NCBI GenBank assembly: GCA_009929095.1
Contig: SABF01000018.1
Span: 1-13,947 of the forward strand
From: Erysipelotrichia bacterium
GTDB lineage: Bacteria > Bacillota_I > Bacilli_A > Erysipelotrichales > Erysipelotrichaceae
Reading direction: 5' to 3'
Length of the DNA: 13,947 bases
The notes under the pieces are model-generated. The model searched no databases. It was not told the DNA's origin and saw nothing but the letters and a program-made list of their open reading frames with translations. Both the position numbers and the translations under genes were made by a program. The first letter of the stretch is position 1, and every line of letters starts with the position of its first letter. Shown one piece after another: positions 1 to 7,122 of this stretch.

Positions 1-231
1 ATCAGGATTATCCCAAGTGAAACCCTCGCCAAAGTTTTCTCTTCTATGCCCGGTTATCAGAACCATCTTTTTATTACGTTTTACATTGTACCCAGCTTTT
101 AGCAAATTCTGCGCCAGCTCCTTATTAAGCTCCGGTTTCTTCTTAATCCTCTCCACAACCATATAAAGAGCGTCAATGGCAGTATTACCTGTTACAAATA
201 TATGATCAGCTTTCTTTCCTTCCTGAAGCAG
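1..231 (-). pseudogene. internal fragment of UDP-N-acetylglucosamine 2-epimerase (WecB family)
   Basis: Read on the minus strand, codons from about 231 down to 1 stay open and encode a recognisable piece of the non-hydrolysing UDP-GlcNAc 2-epimerase family. Its marks are the VTGNTAIDAL motif (about 166-195) and the family signature ITGHRRENFGEGF (about 19-57), 40-odd residues apart. The enzyme interconverts UDP-GlcNAc and UDP-ManNAc for surface polysaccharide synthesis. The N-terminal half is missing because the sequence turns into AddB coding on the opposite strand at about 210-235; the C-terminal part lies beyond the window edge. The last few residues before the edge (after EGF) do not follow the family consensus well. 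GC is about 42% by hand count over 1-180, a little below the following gene. It may be a true truncated gene or an assembly artefact. Confidence 0.75.
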
Positions 232-918
232 ATGGAGGAATCCACTATCTTCAAGCCGGTAAATTGTGAAAAGCGCTTTGACTTTGAGATCATTGACGGC
301 ATTCAGCTTCACGGCATCATTGACCGCATTGATCTTTTAAATCATACCTTCCGCATCATCGACTACAAATCATCTGATCAGAAGCTTTCTGAATCCATGA
401 TCAAGACCGGCACTCAGCTTCAGCTGTTATCTTACGCAATGGCAGAAGCGAAAGAAACCGGAATGGCCCCTGCCGGCACCTACTACTTCAGCATGAAGCA
501 GTCCCCGGCTGAAGATCCCGCCGGCAAAGCACAGATCAAGGGATTTTCAGAGAATGACGGCATCAGAGAACCTGCGCACATGAAGGAACTGATGGAAAGC
601 AGACGAACGCTGAAGGGCTGGGCCTGGAGTCCGATCGAAGATGATCCGGATTCCTATATCAGATTCTTCAGTCCTAATAAGATGCTTGACTTCAAGGAAG
701 TGTCTGAAGCGGTAGAAGCACTGTATCAGCAGTTTCGAGATGGCATACTGAGCGGGCAGATTCAGGTGGATCCCACTCAGAATGCCTGCGGGTTCTGTGA
801 TTACGCTGCTGTATGCCGCAATCATAAACCAGCAAAGAAAGCCGAACATCGAGTTATGGCAGATACGAAATTTAAATATCAGAAGGCCGCCGTTAAAAAG
901 GAGGATTCCAACCGATGA
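202..918 (+). CDS. addB: ATP-dependent helicase/nuclease subunit B, C-terminal nuclease fragment (5' truncated)
   Basis: This is the last ~230 residues of AddB, the partner of AddA in double-strand break processing; full-length Bacillus AddB is about 1,160 residues. Counting from the ATG at 202, the RecB-type nuclease core is visible: GIIDRID (D41, D44), IIDYKSS (D54, K56) and a QxxxY motif (Q74-Y78). A C-terminal cysteine cluster (C196, C199, C205) matches three of the four ligands of the AddB 4Fe-4S cluster; the fourth lies in the missing N-terminal part. The ATG at 202 is not a real start: it has no ribosome binding site, and the sequence before about 210-235 is antisense to an epimerase gene. 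The stop overlaps the addA start by four bases (ATGA, 915-918), so the two are translationally coupled. The identification is secure; the truncation is real in this sequence, but its cause is unknown. Confidence 0.9.
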   Translation: MISFLSFLKQMEESTIFKPVNCEKRFDFEIIDGIQLHGIIDRIDLLNHTFRIIDYKSSDQKLSESMIKTGTQLQLLSYAMAEAKETGMAPAGTYYFSMKQSPAEDPAGKAQIKGFSENDGIREPAHMKELMESRRTLKGWAWSPIEDDPDSYIRFFSPNKMLDFKEVSEAVEALYQQFRDGILSGQIQVDPTQNACGFCDYAAVCRNHKPAKKAEHRVMADTKFKYQKAAVKKEDSNR

Positions 919-3900
919 GCACATTGAATCTGGATCCTCAGCAGATGGAAGCTGTTGAGCATACCGACAGTGATATTCTGGTATCAGCTTCTGCCGGTGC
1001 AGGCAAGACTAAGGTTTTGGTAGAGCGCCTGATCAAGCGCTGCTGCATAGACAGGATTCCGCTGGATCGCATTCTGGCTGTCACCTTTACTCAGGCCGCT
1101 GCCGGTGAAATGAAGAATCGCGTCAACGCCAGACTTCAGGAAGAGCTGCAGAATGCAGTCTCTGAACATCACTCCGATCTGCAGGAATGGATTGAATCTC
1201 AGATGATTCTGATCGATTCCGCAGATATCACTACCATCGACTCATTCTGTCTGACAATCATTGAGAAATACTGCACTGTCATCTCCCTGAATCCCGCGTC
1301 TTCCCAGCACGTTTTGGATGATGGCGAGCATGATGCTCTTCTGAAGGACAGTTTTCAAATTGTTCTGAATGACTATGAACTCTCACATAACAAGGAACTG
1401 CTTGAGGTACTGAATCGTTTCTGTCAGCGCAGTGAAGACTATGATACCCTGCTGGAAATACTCATCAAGATAAGCGATCACGCAGATGCCAGTGCCAGTC
1501 CGCATGAATGGTTTGAGAAGGCTCGCAGCCATGCTGAGATGATTCAGCGTCTGGATCAGATGCCGGAAGATGTACTGAACAGCTATGATCAGTCTCTGCA
1601 TCTGATTCTTTATTCCATGCGTCAGGATCTGAAAACAATGGCAGTGCATTCTTCAGATACTGACAAACTGAACAAAGCCAATGCGGCAGACAGTACCGCG
1701 TCTTTATGCAATGCTCTGGAAAATCTCAATGCCCTGCTGGAACACCGCAGCTATGATCTGTTTACTTCCTGCTTCTATTCTATGGGAGAACTGAAATCCG
1801 CATCTGATGGCAAGGCAGAAGAATATACCGCCGCCAGAAAGTCGTTCTATGCAAATGCCGATGCTCTGGCAAAGATTCTCTATGACTCTTCAATTCAGAT
1901 CAGTGATCACAACGACAATGTTCCGCTGATTCATACGCTGATCGATCTTGCTGAAAGAACGGAAGCCGAATTTCAGCACCAGAAGCAGATCAATGCCTGC
2001 ATGGACTTTACTGACATGGAGCGCTATGCTCTGGAAATCCTGACTGCCAATGACAATGCAGTCTCACTGCTATATAAGAAACACTTTGATGAAGTTATGG
2101 TTGATGAATTTCAGGATACTTCCATCCTTCAGAACAGAATTATCGAGATGCTGGCGAAACCGAATACCATCTTCCGAGTCGGTGATGTAAAGCAATCCAT
2201 CTACCGCTTCCGTCAGGCTCGGCCGGAACTGATGCGTTCCATGCTGAAGGATCCCAAGATTTATCGGATTACGCTGAAACACAATTACCGTTCGCGCAGC
2301 AATATTGTTGATTTCTGCAATCTTCTGTTTGCCCGGCTGATGAACGCAGAGGGCTGCCAGGATCACTATGATCAGGAGGACACGGTTTCCATCGGAACCG
2401 ATCGGCAGAAACTGAGCAAACCATGCCCAATCCGGTTCTTTAACGTAGATGTTCATCTGAACGATGAAACGGATATTCCTGAAGACAGCGAAGATCATTC
2501 CGCTGAGACTGACCGAGCGGATGAACCGCCTGCCGCCAAGACAGCCAAGGCAGACTGCATTGCCAGAGAAATCCTGCGGCTTGTCAGAGAAGAAGGATCC
2601 AGCTTCAGTGATATGGCAGTACTGCTGAGAAGTCATAATGACAAACCGATTTTAAGACAGGTATTTGAGCATTACCATATTCCCTATGATATCGATGCCA
2701 GGGAAGGCTTCTATCATTCAGATCTCTGCATGACCATACGTGCGGTGCTTACCTGCATGCTGAACCCGGCTGACCCGGTTGCACTTCTGACTGCCGCCAC
2801 TTCTCCGCTTGGCGGTCTCAGCGATCAGATACTGGCAGAACTGAAAATTCGTCACGGCTCTGTTTATCAGGGAATCCAGAAAGAGCACCCCGAACTGCTG
2901 GACCTTCTAAGCCAGTTTCGTGAAATCGCCAGAAGAGATGGCCTGTGTGCACTGCTCAATGCGATTGCCGCATCAGACTGTTTCTATGAATCACTCGACA
3001 GCAGTCAGAAATCCAACTTTGACTTTCTGTTTGAAAAGACCGTAAAACTGGAACAAACCAGGCGTTCTGTCTACGATCTTATGGATATGATGAATGCTTC
3101 AGACAATGAGAAATCCAGTGAAGCGATGTCCCGCAGCCGGGATGATCAGGCAGTAACAGTAACGACCATTCACCAGTCTAAGGGACTGCAGTATAAAAAC
3201 GTATTTCTGTTCAGCAGCAGCAAGTCGCTCAACCAGGAAAAGAGCAGTGATGTCATGGTTGATGACAGCCTGTGCATCGGTATCCGGCATATGGATATGC
3301 CCTACCGGACCATGCGTCCGACGATTGATCGACTGGCGATTGAATACAAGGATAATCTGGAAGATCTGGAAGAGTACACACGGCTTCTCTATGTAGCATT
3401 GACGCGGGCAGAGGAAAGGTTATACATTGTAGATACCGCCGCAAAGAAAGAAACTGTTCCAGGGGATCGGATCACCCTGGCAACTCTTGCAGAACGCAAA
3501 GGCATGAGCGGACTGCTGCGGCAGACACTGCAGCCAATTGCGGGTCTATATGAAGTATGCACCGTGGGGCTGGAAGAAGCAGAACCGGAAGCGCCTCTGC
3601 CGGAAAAGTATGCCGCAGAACTTCCTCATTATCAGGGAAATGTTCAGACATTATCTGTCAGTTCCACGCCAAGTTCTGCTGAGCTGACTTTTCTTCCGGA
3701 TCTCGATCCGGATACGCATGAGAACGGTACACGCTATGGTACTCTCATGCATGAAACGCTGGCTGAACTGCCGAACAGACTATGGACTGCGGAGGATCTG
3801 AAAGGTACAGACATCTCAGATCAGGATAAGCAGCGTATTCTGATGTTTGGCTCCTCTGACCTGTACCGTAAGGCACTGACAATGGAGATTCATCACGAGT

Positions 3901-4172
3901 ATCCGTTCTACCTGGAGCGTGATGGATTCCGCATGCACGGTGTCATGGACTTTGCTGCAATCGGCGAGAAGGAAATTCTGCTGATTGATTACAAGACCGA
4001 CAGCGCCAAGCCGGAGGAGATCCTGAATCGATATAAAGATCAGCTCAATGCCTATCGCAAAGCTCTCTATATCATCTATCCCGGCAGATCTGTGTCGGTC
4101 TATGCCTGGAGCCTGCATCATTCCAAAGCAATCTTGATACCAGAAGAAGGAGAACACTGCAATGAACAGTAA
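915..4172 (+). CDS. addA: ATP-dependent helicase/nuclease subunit A (UvrD-like helicase with RecB-type nuclease)
   Basis: AddA is the helicase-nuclease subunit that unwinds and resects double-strand break ends with AddB before RecA loading. All superfamily 1A motifs are visible: Walker A ASAGAGKT (25-32), motif Ia AVTFTQAAAGEM (about 55-66), Walker B VDEFQDT (D397-E398), GDVKQSIYRFRQARP (from 423), HNYRSR (456-461), TIHQSKGL (H753) and ALTRAEERL (R831). The C-terminal nuclease follows: MHETL (H946), GVMDF (D1012), IDYKTD (D1025, K1027) and QLNAY (Q1043-Y1047). At 1,085 residues it is shorter than Bacillus subtilis AddA (about 1,230), but no motif is lost. The start is chosen by the GGAGG upstream and the four-base overlap with addB; deoC starts inside its last codons. 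The protein is cytosolic. Confidence 0.97.
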   Translation: MSTLNLDPQQMEAVEHTDSDILVSASAGAGKTKVLVERLIKRCCIDRIPLDRILAVTFTQAAAGEMKNRVNARLQEELQNAVSEHHSDLQEWIESQMILIDSADITTIDSFCLTIIEKYCTVISLNPASSQHVLDDGEHDALLKDSFQIVLNDYELSHNKELLEVLNRFCQRSEDYDTLLEILIKISDHADASASPHEWFEKARSHAEMIQRLDQMPEDVLNSYDQSLHLILYSMRQDLKTMAVHSSDTDKLNKANAADSTASLCNALENLNALLEHRSYDLFTSCFYSMGELKSASDGKAEEYTAARKSFYANADALAKILYDSSIQISDHNDNVPLIHTLIDLAERTEAEFQHQKQINACMDFTDMERYALEILTANDNAVSLLYKKHFDEVMVDEFQDTSILQNRIIEMLAKPNTIFRVGDVKQSIYRFRQARPELMRSMLKDPKIYRITLKHNYRSRSNIVDFCNLLFARLMNAEGCQDHYDQEDTVSIGTDRQKLSKPCPIRFFNVDVHLNDETDIPEDSEDHSAETDRADEPPAAKTAKADCIAREILRLVREEGSSFSDMAVLLRSHNDKPILRQVFEHYHIPYDIDAREGFYHSDLCMTIRAVLTCMLNPADPVALLTAATSPLGGLSDQILAELKIRHGSVYQGIQKEHPELLDLLSQFREIARRDGLCALLNAIAASDCFYESLDSSQKSNFDFLFEKTVKLEQTRRSVYDLMDMMNASDNEKSSEAMSRSRDDQAVTVTTIHQSKGLQYKNVFLFSSSKSLNQEKSSDVMVDDSLCIGIRHMDMPYRTMRPTIDRLAIEYKDNLEDLEEYTRLLYVALTRAEERLYIVDTAAKKETVPGDRITLATLAERKGMSGLLRQTLQPIAGLYEVCTVGLEEAEPEAPLPEKYAAELPHYQGNVQTLSVSSTPSSAELTFLPDLDPDTHENGTRYGTLMHETLAELPNRLWTAEDLKGTDISDQDKQRILMFGSSDLYRKALTMEIHHEYPFYLERDGFRMHGVMDFAAIGEKEILLIDYKTDSAKPEEILNRYKDQLNAYRKALYIIYPGRSVSVYAWSLHHSKAILIPEEGEHCNEQ

Positions 4173-4851
4173 TACGATTACCAGAGAACAGCTATGCCGC
4201 ATGTTTGATCATACTTTGCTGAAAGCAGACGCAAGAGAATCGGATTTCATTCGTCTGTGTACAGAAGCGAAAGAGAATCATTTTGCCATGGTGGCTATCA
4301 ACTCAGTACCGGTATCTTTCTGCCGGCATCAGCTGGAGGACACTGACGTCCATGTCGGGGCAGCTATTTCATTCCCGCTTGGTCAGACTGCGATCCGCGT
4401 CAAAAAATATGAGACAGAACAGGCAATTCTTGACGGTGCCGATGAAATAGACTATGTATTGAATATTGGAGAATTGAAATCAGGCAACTATGATTACATC
4501 AGAGATGAGATGCAGACAATTGTCGCAGCCTGCCATTCAAAATATAAGCTCTGCAAGGTAATCTTTGAAAACTGCTATCTGACAAAAGATGAAATCAGAA
4601 AAGCCGCAGAAATAGCTCTTGAAATCCGGCCGGACTATATTAAGACCAGTACTGGATTCGGAACTTCCGGAGCATCTGTGGAAGACGTCAGACTGATGAA
4701 GGAAACTGTCGGTGCAGCAGTAAAGGTAAAGGCGGCCGGCGGAATCCGTGACTGGAAAACATGTGCCGCAATGATTGATGCCGGAGCAGAACGTATTGGA
4801 ACATCTCACAGCTTTGACATTCTGAAGGAATTTGACGAAGCTCACAAGTAA
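4162..4851 (+). CDS. deoC: deoxyribose-phosphate aldolase
   Basis: This 229-residue class I aldolase cleaves 2-deoxyribose-5-phosphate to glyceraldehyde-3-phosphate and acetaldehyde in deoxynucleoside catabolism. The catalytic set is present: the Schiff-base lysine K161 in DYIKTSTGFGTSGA, the proton-relay lysine K190 in VKVKAAGGIR and the aspartate D97 in GADEIDYVLNIG. By my alignment these correspond to K167, K201 and D102 of the E. coli enzyme. Other family landmarks are FDHTLLK near the N-terminus and FPLGQT. The length is normal. The start at 4162 has an AAGGAG about nine bases upstream and overlaps the 3' end of addA by 11 bases, so it is probably translated from the addBA transcript. 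A strong terminator follows. Placement behind addBA, away from other nucleoside genes, is unusual; a shared DNA-salvage theme is only a guess. Confidence 0.96.
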   Translation: MNSNTITREQLCRMFDHTLLKADARESDFIRLCTEAKENHFAMVAINSVPVSFCRHQLEDTDVHVGAAISFPLGQTAIRVKKYETEQAILDGADEIDYVLNIGELKSGNYDYIRDEMQTIVAACHSKYKLCKVIFENCYLTKDEIRKAAEIALEIRPDYIKTSTGFGTSGASVEDVRLMKETVGAAVKVKAAGGIRDWKTCAAMIDAGAERIGTSHSFDILKEFDEAHK

Positions 4852-4893
4852 TTTGCCGGAATAATATCCCAATCAGTCAATGCTGATATTTAT

Positions 4894-4918
4894 AAAGTGG
4901 CATATCTGCCACTTTTTC
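4894..4918 (+). terminator. intrinsic terminator of the addB-addA-deoC operon
   Basis: A perfect nine-base-pair stem (AAAGTGGCA at 4894-4902 with TGCCACTTT at 4907-4915) closes a four-base TATC loop and runs into a short T tract. It sits about 43 bases after the deoC stop. The A-rich 5' side of the stem could also allow weak termination from the opposite direction. Confidence 0.85.
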
Positions 4919-5393
4919 TCTGCAACTGTCATCCCGTGCCTTTTTTAGCTTCTCTGAAAGCAATGTGATGCATCGAACTGCAATTGATCAACTATATTGC
5001 AGGAAGATAAACAAGAGCGGCAGATCTGATCACTGATCACAGCACACTATGCCCTGTGCTTGCAGACGGTTAATCAATCGCTGTTATGATCATACCCGGC
5101 TTTGTGAAACAGCTCAGAACTGCAGCAGATCATGCGGCTTCATAAAGCAGGATAAAAATACACCTTATAGTTCTGCTCCTTCTGCAAGCCTTAACCCCCC
5201 CTCAGGAATGCTGAACGTTCATCAATATTCAGTTTGTATGACATCCCCCGCAGTCACAGCTGCCTGACTAAGCTTTTGCCGTCCCCGGATTATTCAGTTC
5301 TTGATAATAGATTCCCATCGTTCAGGTATCGTCTCGCCAGATTTAATTTTATATTGTCTCCCGATCCTATAACGTCTCAGTTATTCTGCATAT
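4919..5393. other. intergenic stretch without a convincing gene
   Basis: I see no supported gene here. The longest plus-strand open frame (5049-5267, 72 codons) has no ribosome binding site, many cysteines and prolines and no recognisable motif. On the minus strand, about 5165-5268 reads as protein-like text interrupted by two adjacent TGA codons and a TAA. That could be a decayed coding remnant, but I cannot name a family. Both flanking operons terminate into this region (4894-4918 and 5394-5425). No tRNA, rRNA or riboswitch signature was recognised. Confidence 0.5.
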
Positions 5394-5425
5394 AAAAAAG
5401 GCAATGATCCTGAATGACCACTGCC
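5394..5425 (-). terminator. intrinsic terminator of the perR-rubrerythrin operon
   Basis: On the minus strand a ten-base-pair stem pairs GGCAGTGGTC (5425-5416) with GATCATTGCC (5409-5400), using two G-T wobbles and a six-base loop. It is followed at once by six T (5399-5394). It begins about 22 bases after the rubrerythrin stop and ends the minus-strand gene block. Confidence 0.85.
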
Positions 5426-5446
5426 TAGAAAGGGATAACTGAATAA

Positions 5447-5986
5447 TTAGATGTTGGTCTTCTTTACTTCAAAGAAGCTTCCTGCATAGCCGCAGAGCGG
5501 GCACATCTTTGGAGCTGTCTTGCCAGTCAGTGTGTAGCCGCAGATCTCGCACTGCCATACAACGTCTTCGTCCTTGGCAAATACTTTTTCAGTCTTCAGG
5601 TTCTCAAGCAGCTTAGTATAGCGCTCTTCATGTTCCTTCTCGACTTTAGCTACCATATCCATCTGAGCTGCGATACGTGTGAATCCTTCTGCGCGAGCAT
5701 CTTCAGCCATGTATTTATACATGTCTGTCCACTCACCATGTTCACCGTCAATGCCCATCTGCAGGCAATCTGCTGTAGTCGGGATATCGCCGCCGCACAG
5801 AGCCTTGAACCACTGCTTTGCATGTTCCTGCTCATTGCGAGCTGTTTCAAGGAACAGATCAGCAATCTGCTGATATCCTTCTTCACGTGCTTTTTCTGCA
5901 AAGTATGTGTACTTGTTGCGAGCCTGTGATTCTCCTGCAAATGCGTTCTGTAGATTCTTTTCTGTCTTTGTTCCTTTTAACTCCAT
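5447..5986 (-). CDS. rbr: rubrerythrin (non-haem di-iron peroxidase)
   Basis: This is a classical 179-residue rubrerythrin, a cytosolic peroxidase that reduces hydrogen peroxide in anaerobes with electrons from NADH-linked carriers. The N-terminal four-helix di-iron domain carries the expected ligands E19, E52-x-x-H55, E82-x-x-E85 and E116-x-x-H119. The C-terminal rubredoxin-like domain has C146-x-x-C149 and C162-x-x-C165. I chose the ATG at 5986: its product starts MELKGTKTEKNL, which fits the family, and AAGG-rich sequence lies just upstream. The longer open frame reaching 6022 would add a non-conserved basic leader that is really the tail of perR. The start overlaps the perR stop by ten bases, so the regulator and the enzyme are translationally coupled. 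A terminator follows the stop. Regulation by PerR is inferred from context and the operator upstream of perR. Confidence 0.96.
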   Translation of the reverse strand: MELKGTKTEKNLQNAFAGESQARNKYTYFAEKAREEGYQQIADLFLETARNEQEHAKQWFKALCGGDIPTTADCLQMGIDGEHGEWTDMYKYMAEDARAEGFTRIAAQMDMVAKVEKEHEERYTKLLENLKTEKVFAKDEDVVWQCEICGYTLTGKTAPKMCPLCGYAGSFFEVKKTNI

Positions 5987-6387
5987 TTTTCCTTTTCCTT
6001 CTCTTTCTGTTTTTCCATACATTCACTGCAGATGCCGCTGAAGATGATGGAGTGTCTGTCGACTATGACACCGCCAGCTTCTTCCACTGCCGCATCCAGA
6101 GCTCTGTCATAAGTTGTTGGTGCATCCATAATAGTTCCGCAGATTCTGCATACAAAGTGATCATGCGGAGCAGGATTTCCGTCATAGAAACTGACGCCGT
6201 TATCACTTACCTTCTGAATTCTGCCTTCTTCACACATCAGATTCAGGTTGCGATAGACTGTTGCGAGTCCGATTTCCGGATCTTCTTTTCTGACTGCCGC
6301 ATAAACTTCATCTGCAGTCATGTGAACTCCATCTCCAGAGATGACGCGCAGGATAATCTGTTTCTGTCTCGTACATCTTCGATTCAT
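5977..6387 (-). CDS. perR: PerR-type peroxide-sensing repressor (Fur family)
   Basis: This 136-residue Fur-family regulator has a winged-helix DNA-binding part (ADEVYAAV...IGLATVYRNLNLM, about 25-51) and a C-terminal dimerisation part. By my alignment to Bacillus subtilis PerR, all five regulatory-metal ligands are kept: H22, D69, H75, H77 and D88. The last is aspartate, as expected for PerR, where Fur has glutamate. The structural zinc site is C80/C83 and C120/C123. The ATG at 6387 is chosen because AAGGAG (6400-6395) lies seven bases upstream. An alternative TTG at 6411 would place that ribosome binding site and an operator inside the gene. It overlaps and precedes rubrerythrin. A promoter with overlapping inverted repeats lies just upstream, so autoregulation is likely. 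The charged KEKEKEK tail at the C-terminus is unusual. Confidence 0.9.
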   Translation of the reverse strand: MNRRCTRQKQIILRVISGDGVHMTADEVYAAVRKEDPEIGLATVYRNLNLMCEEGRIQKVSDNGVSFYDGNPAPHDHFVCRICGTIMDAPTTYDRALDAAVEEAGGVIVDRHSIIFSGICSECMEKQKEKEKEKWS

Positions 6388-6400
6388 TCTGTATCTCCTT

Positions 6401-6432
6401 AATGAGATCAATTCTCATTATAATCATGATTT
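6401..6432 (-). promoter_or_regulatory. two overlapping operator-like inverted repeats (Per-box-like and Fur-box-like)
   Basis: TTATAATCATGATTT (6418-6432) matches 12 of 15 positions of the PerR box consensus TTATAATNATTATAA. Directly next to it, AATGAGA (6401-6407) and TCTCATT (6413-6419) form a perfect 7-base inverted repeat with a 5-base spacer. Its core TGAGAATTGATCTCA also resembles the 7-1-7 Fur-family operator. Together they cover the -10 box and the predicted start site, the expected place for a repressor. Binding by PerR is inferred. Confidence 0.65.
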
Positions 6433-6444
6433 GCATTTCGTCAA
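6417..6444 (-). promoter_or_regulatory. perR-rbr promoter (sigma-A type)
   Basis: On the minus strand a TTGACG -35 box (6444-6439) and a perfect TATAAT -10 box (6422-6417) are separated by 16 bases. Transcription would start near 6410, a little upstream of the perR ribosome binding site. It fits into the 65-base gap after the upstream hydrolase gene, so perR-rbr can be transcribed independently of it. Confidence 0.8.
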
Positions 6445-6452
6445 GTGTGTAT

Positions 6453-7079
6453 CTATATTTCTAACATTTTATTATTCAGCCAGGATATCCCACTGGCAAT
6501 CCGTTCAGACTCTGCCTCAAAGTGACCGCCTGGATTGATCACAAGGATTGAAGCGGCAGTGTTTCGAATGATGATTTCTGCTTCTCTTGTATCCTCTTCT
6601 ACATGCGACAGCACCGATGATTTGGAATTCTTTTCCCGACTGCCAAGCGATAGATATACATACCGCGATAAAGACGGGTGTTCCCTGAGATAATCAATGA
6701 ATCCAGGATACCAGAGTGAGCCTGAACAGCAGGCACAGCCGATAAAACGATCTGTTTTTGTACTGGCATACAATGCAAACAGTCCAGCAAGAGAATAACC
6801 GGCAATCATGCAGGAAGGAATACTTCGTTCATCAAGAAGACTGATCAGTCTTTGAAGCAGCTGATCCGCCTGACCGCCAAACGCTTCGCCGCCTTTGAAT
6901 ACCCGTTCAGCAGGCCATGGTGACAGGTCTCTATTCCAGTCCTGTACAGACACGCCGAAAAGCTGCACCGACGGAACCGCTCTTGCGATCTGTTCGGGCC
7001 CGGCTGCACCTATCAGAATGACCGGCATACCGGAAATACCGTATTCTGTCAGCTTAATCCCATTTATCGTACCCTTCAT
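6453..7079 (-). CDS. putative alpha/beta-hydrolase (esterase-like)
   Basis: This 208-residue protein has the hallmarks of a small alpha/beta-hydrolase: a nucleophile elbow GYSLAG (S96) after a hydrophobic strand (CMIAG) and a late histidine in NPGGHF (H186). An acidic residue between them, possibly in the SLGSREKN strand-turn near 144-151, would complete the triad. It has no signal peptide or membrane segment. The substrate is unknown; the general shape resembles IroE/Fes-type esterases, but I would not go beyond hydrolase. The ATG at 7079 is the first possible start because an in-frame TAA lies two codons upstream. It has no clear ribosome binding site, so translation may depend on the peptidase gene ending 43 bases upstream. 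No terminator separates it from that gene or from perR downstream. Confidence 0.75.
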   Translation of the reverse strand: MKGTINGIKLTEYGISGMPVILIGAAGPEQIARAVPSVQLFGVSVQDWNRDLSPWPAERVFKGGEAFGGQADQLLQRLISLLDERSIPSCMIAGYSLAGLFALYASTKTDRFIGCACCSGSLWYPGFIDYLREHPSLSRYVYLSLGSREKNSKSSVLSHVEEDTREAEIIIRNTAASILVINPGGHFEAESERIASGISWLNNKMLEI

Positions 7080-7122
7080 ATATTATCTAAGCATACACCA
7101 TAACTGCGGTTTTATATAAAGA

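Noticed and set aside
5049..5267. 72-codon plus-strand open frame between deoC and rubrerythrin
   Set aside because: No ribosome binding site, biased toward Cys/Pro/Ser, no recognisable motif and no link to either operon.
5289..5447. 11-bp perfect inverted repeat, ATTATTCAGTT (5289-5299) and AACTGAATAAT (5437-5447)
   Set aside because: A match of this size at this spacing is expected about once in a window of this length by chance, and one arm overlaps the rubrerythrin stop codon.
5650..5940. 96-codon minus-strand frame inside rubrerythrin
   Set aside because: It is an alternative frame of a gene whose metal ligands are all in the main frame.
6388..6411. Upstream TTG start giving PerR eight extra residues
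   Set aside because: It would place the AAGGAG site and part of the operator inside the gene, and the ATG at 6387 has ideal spacing.
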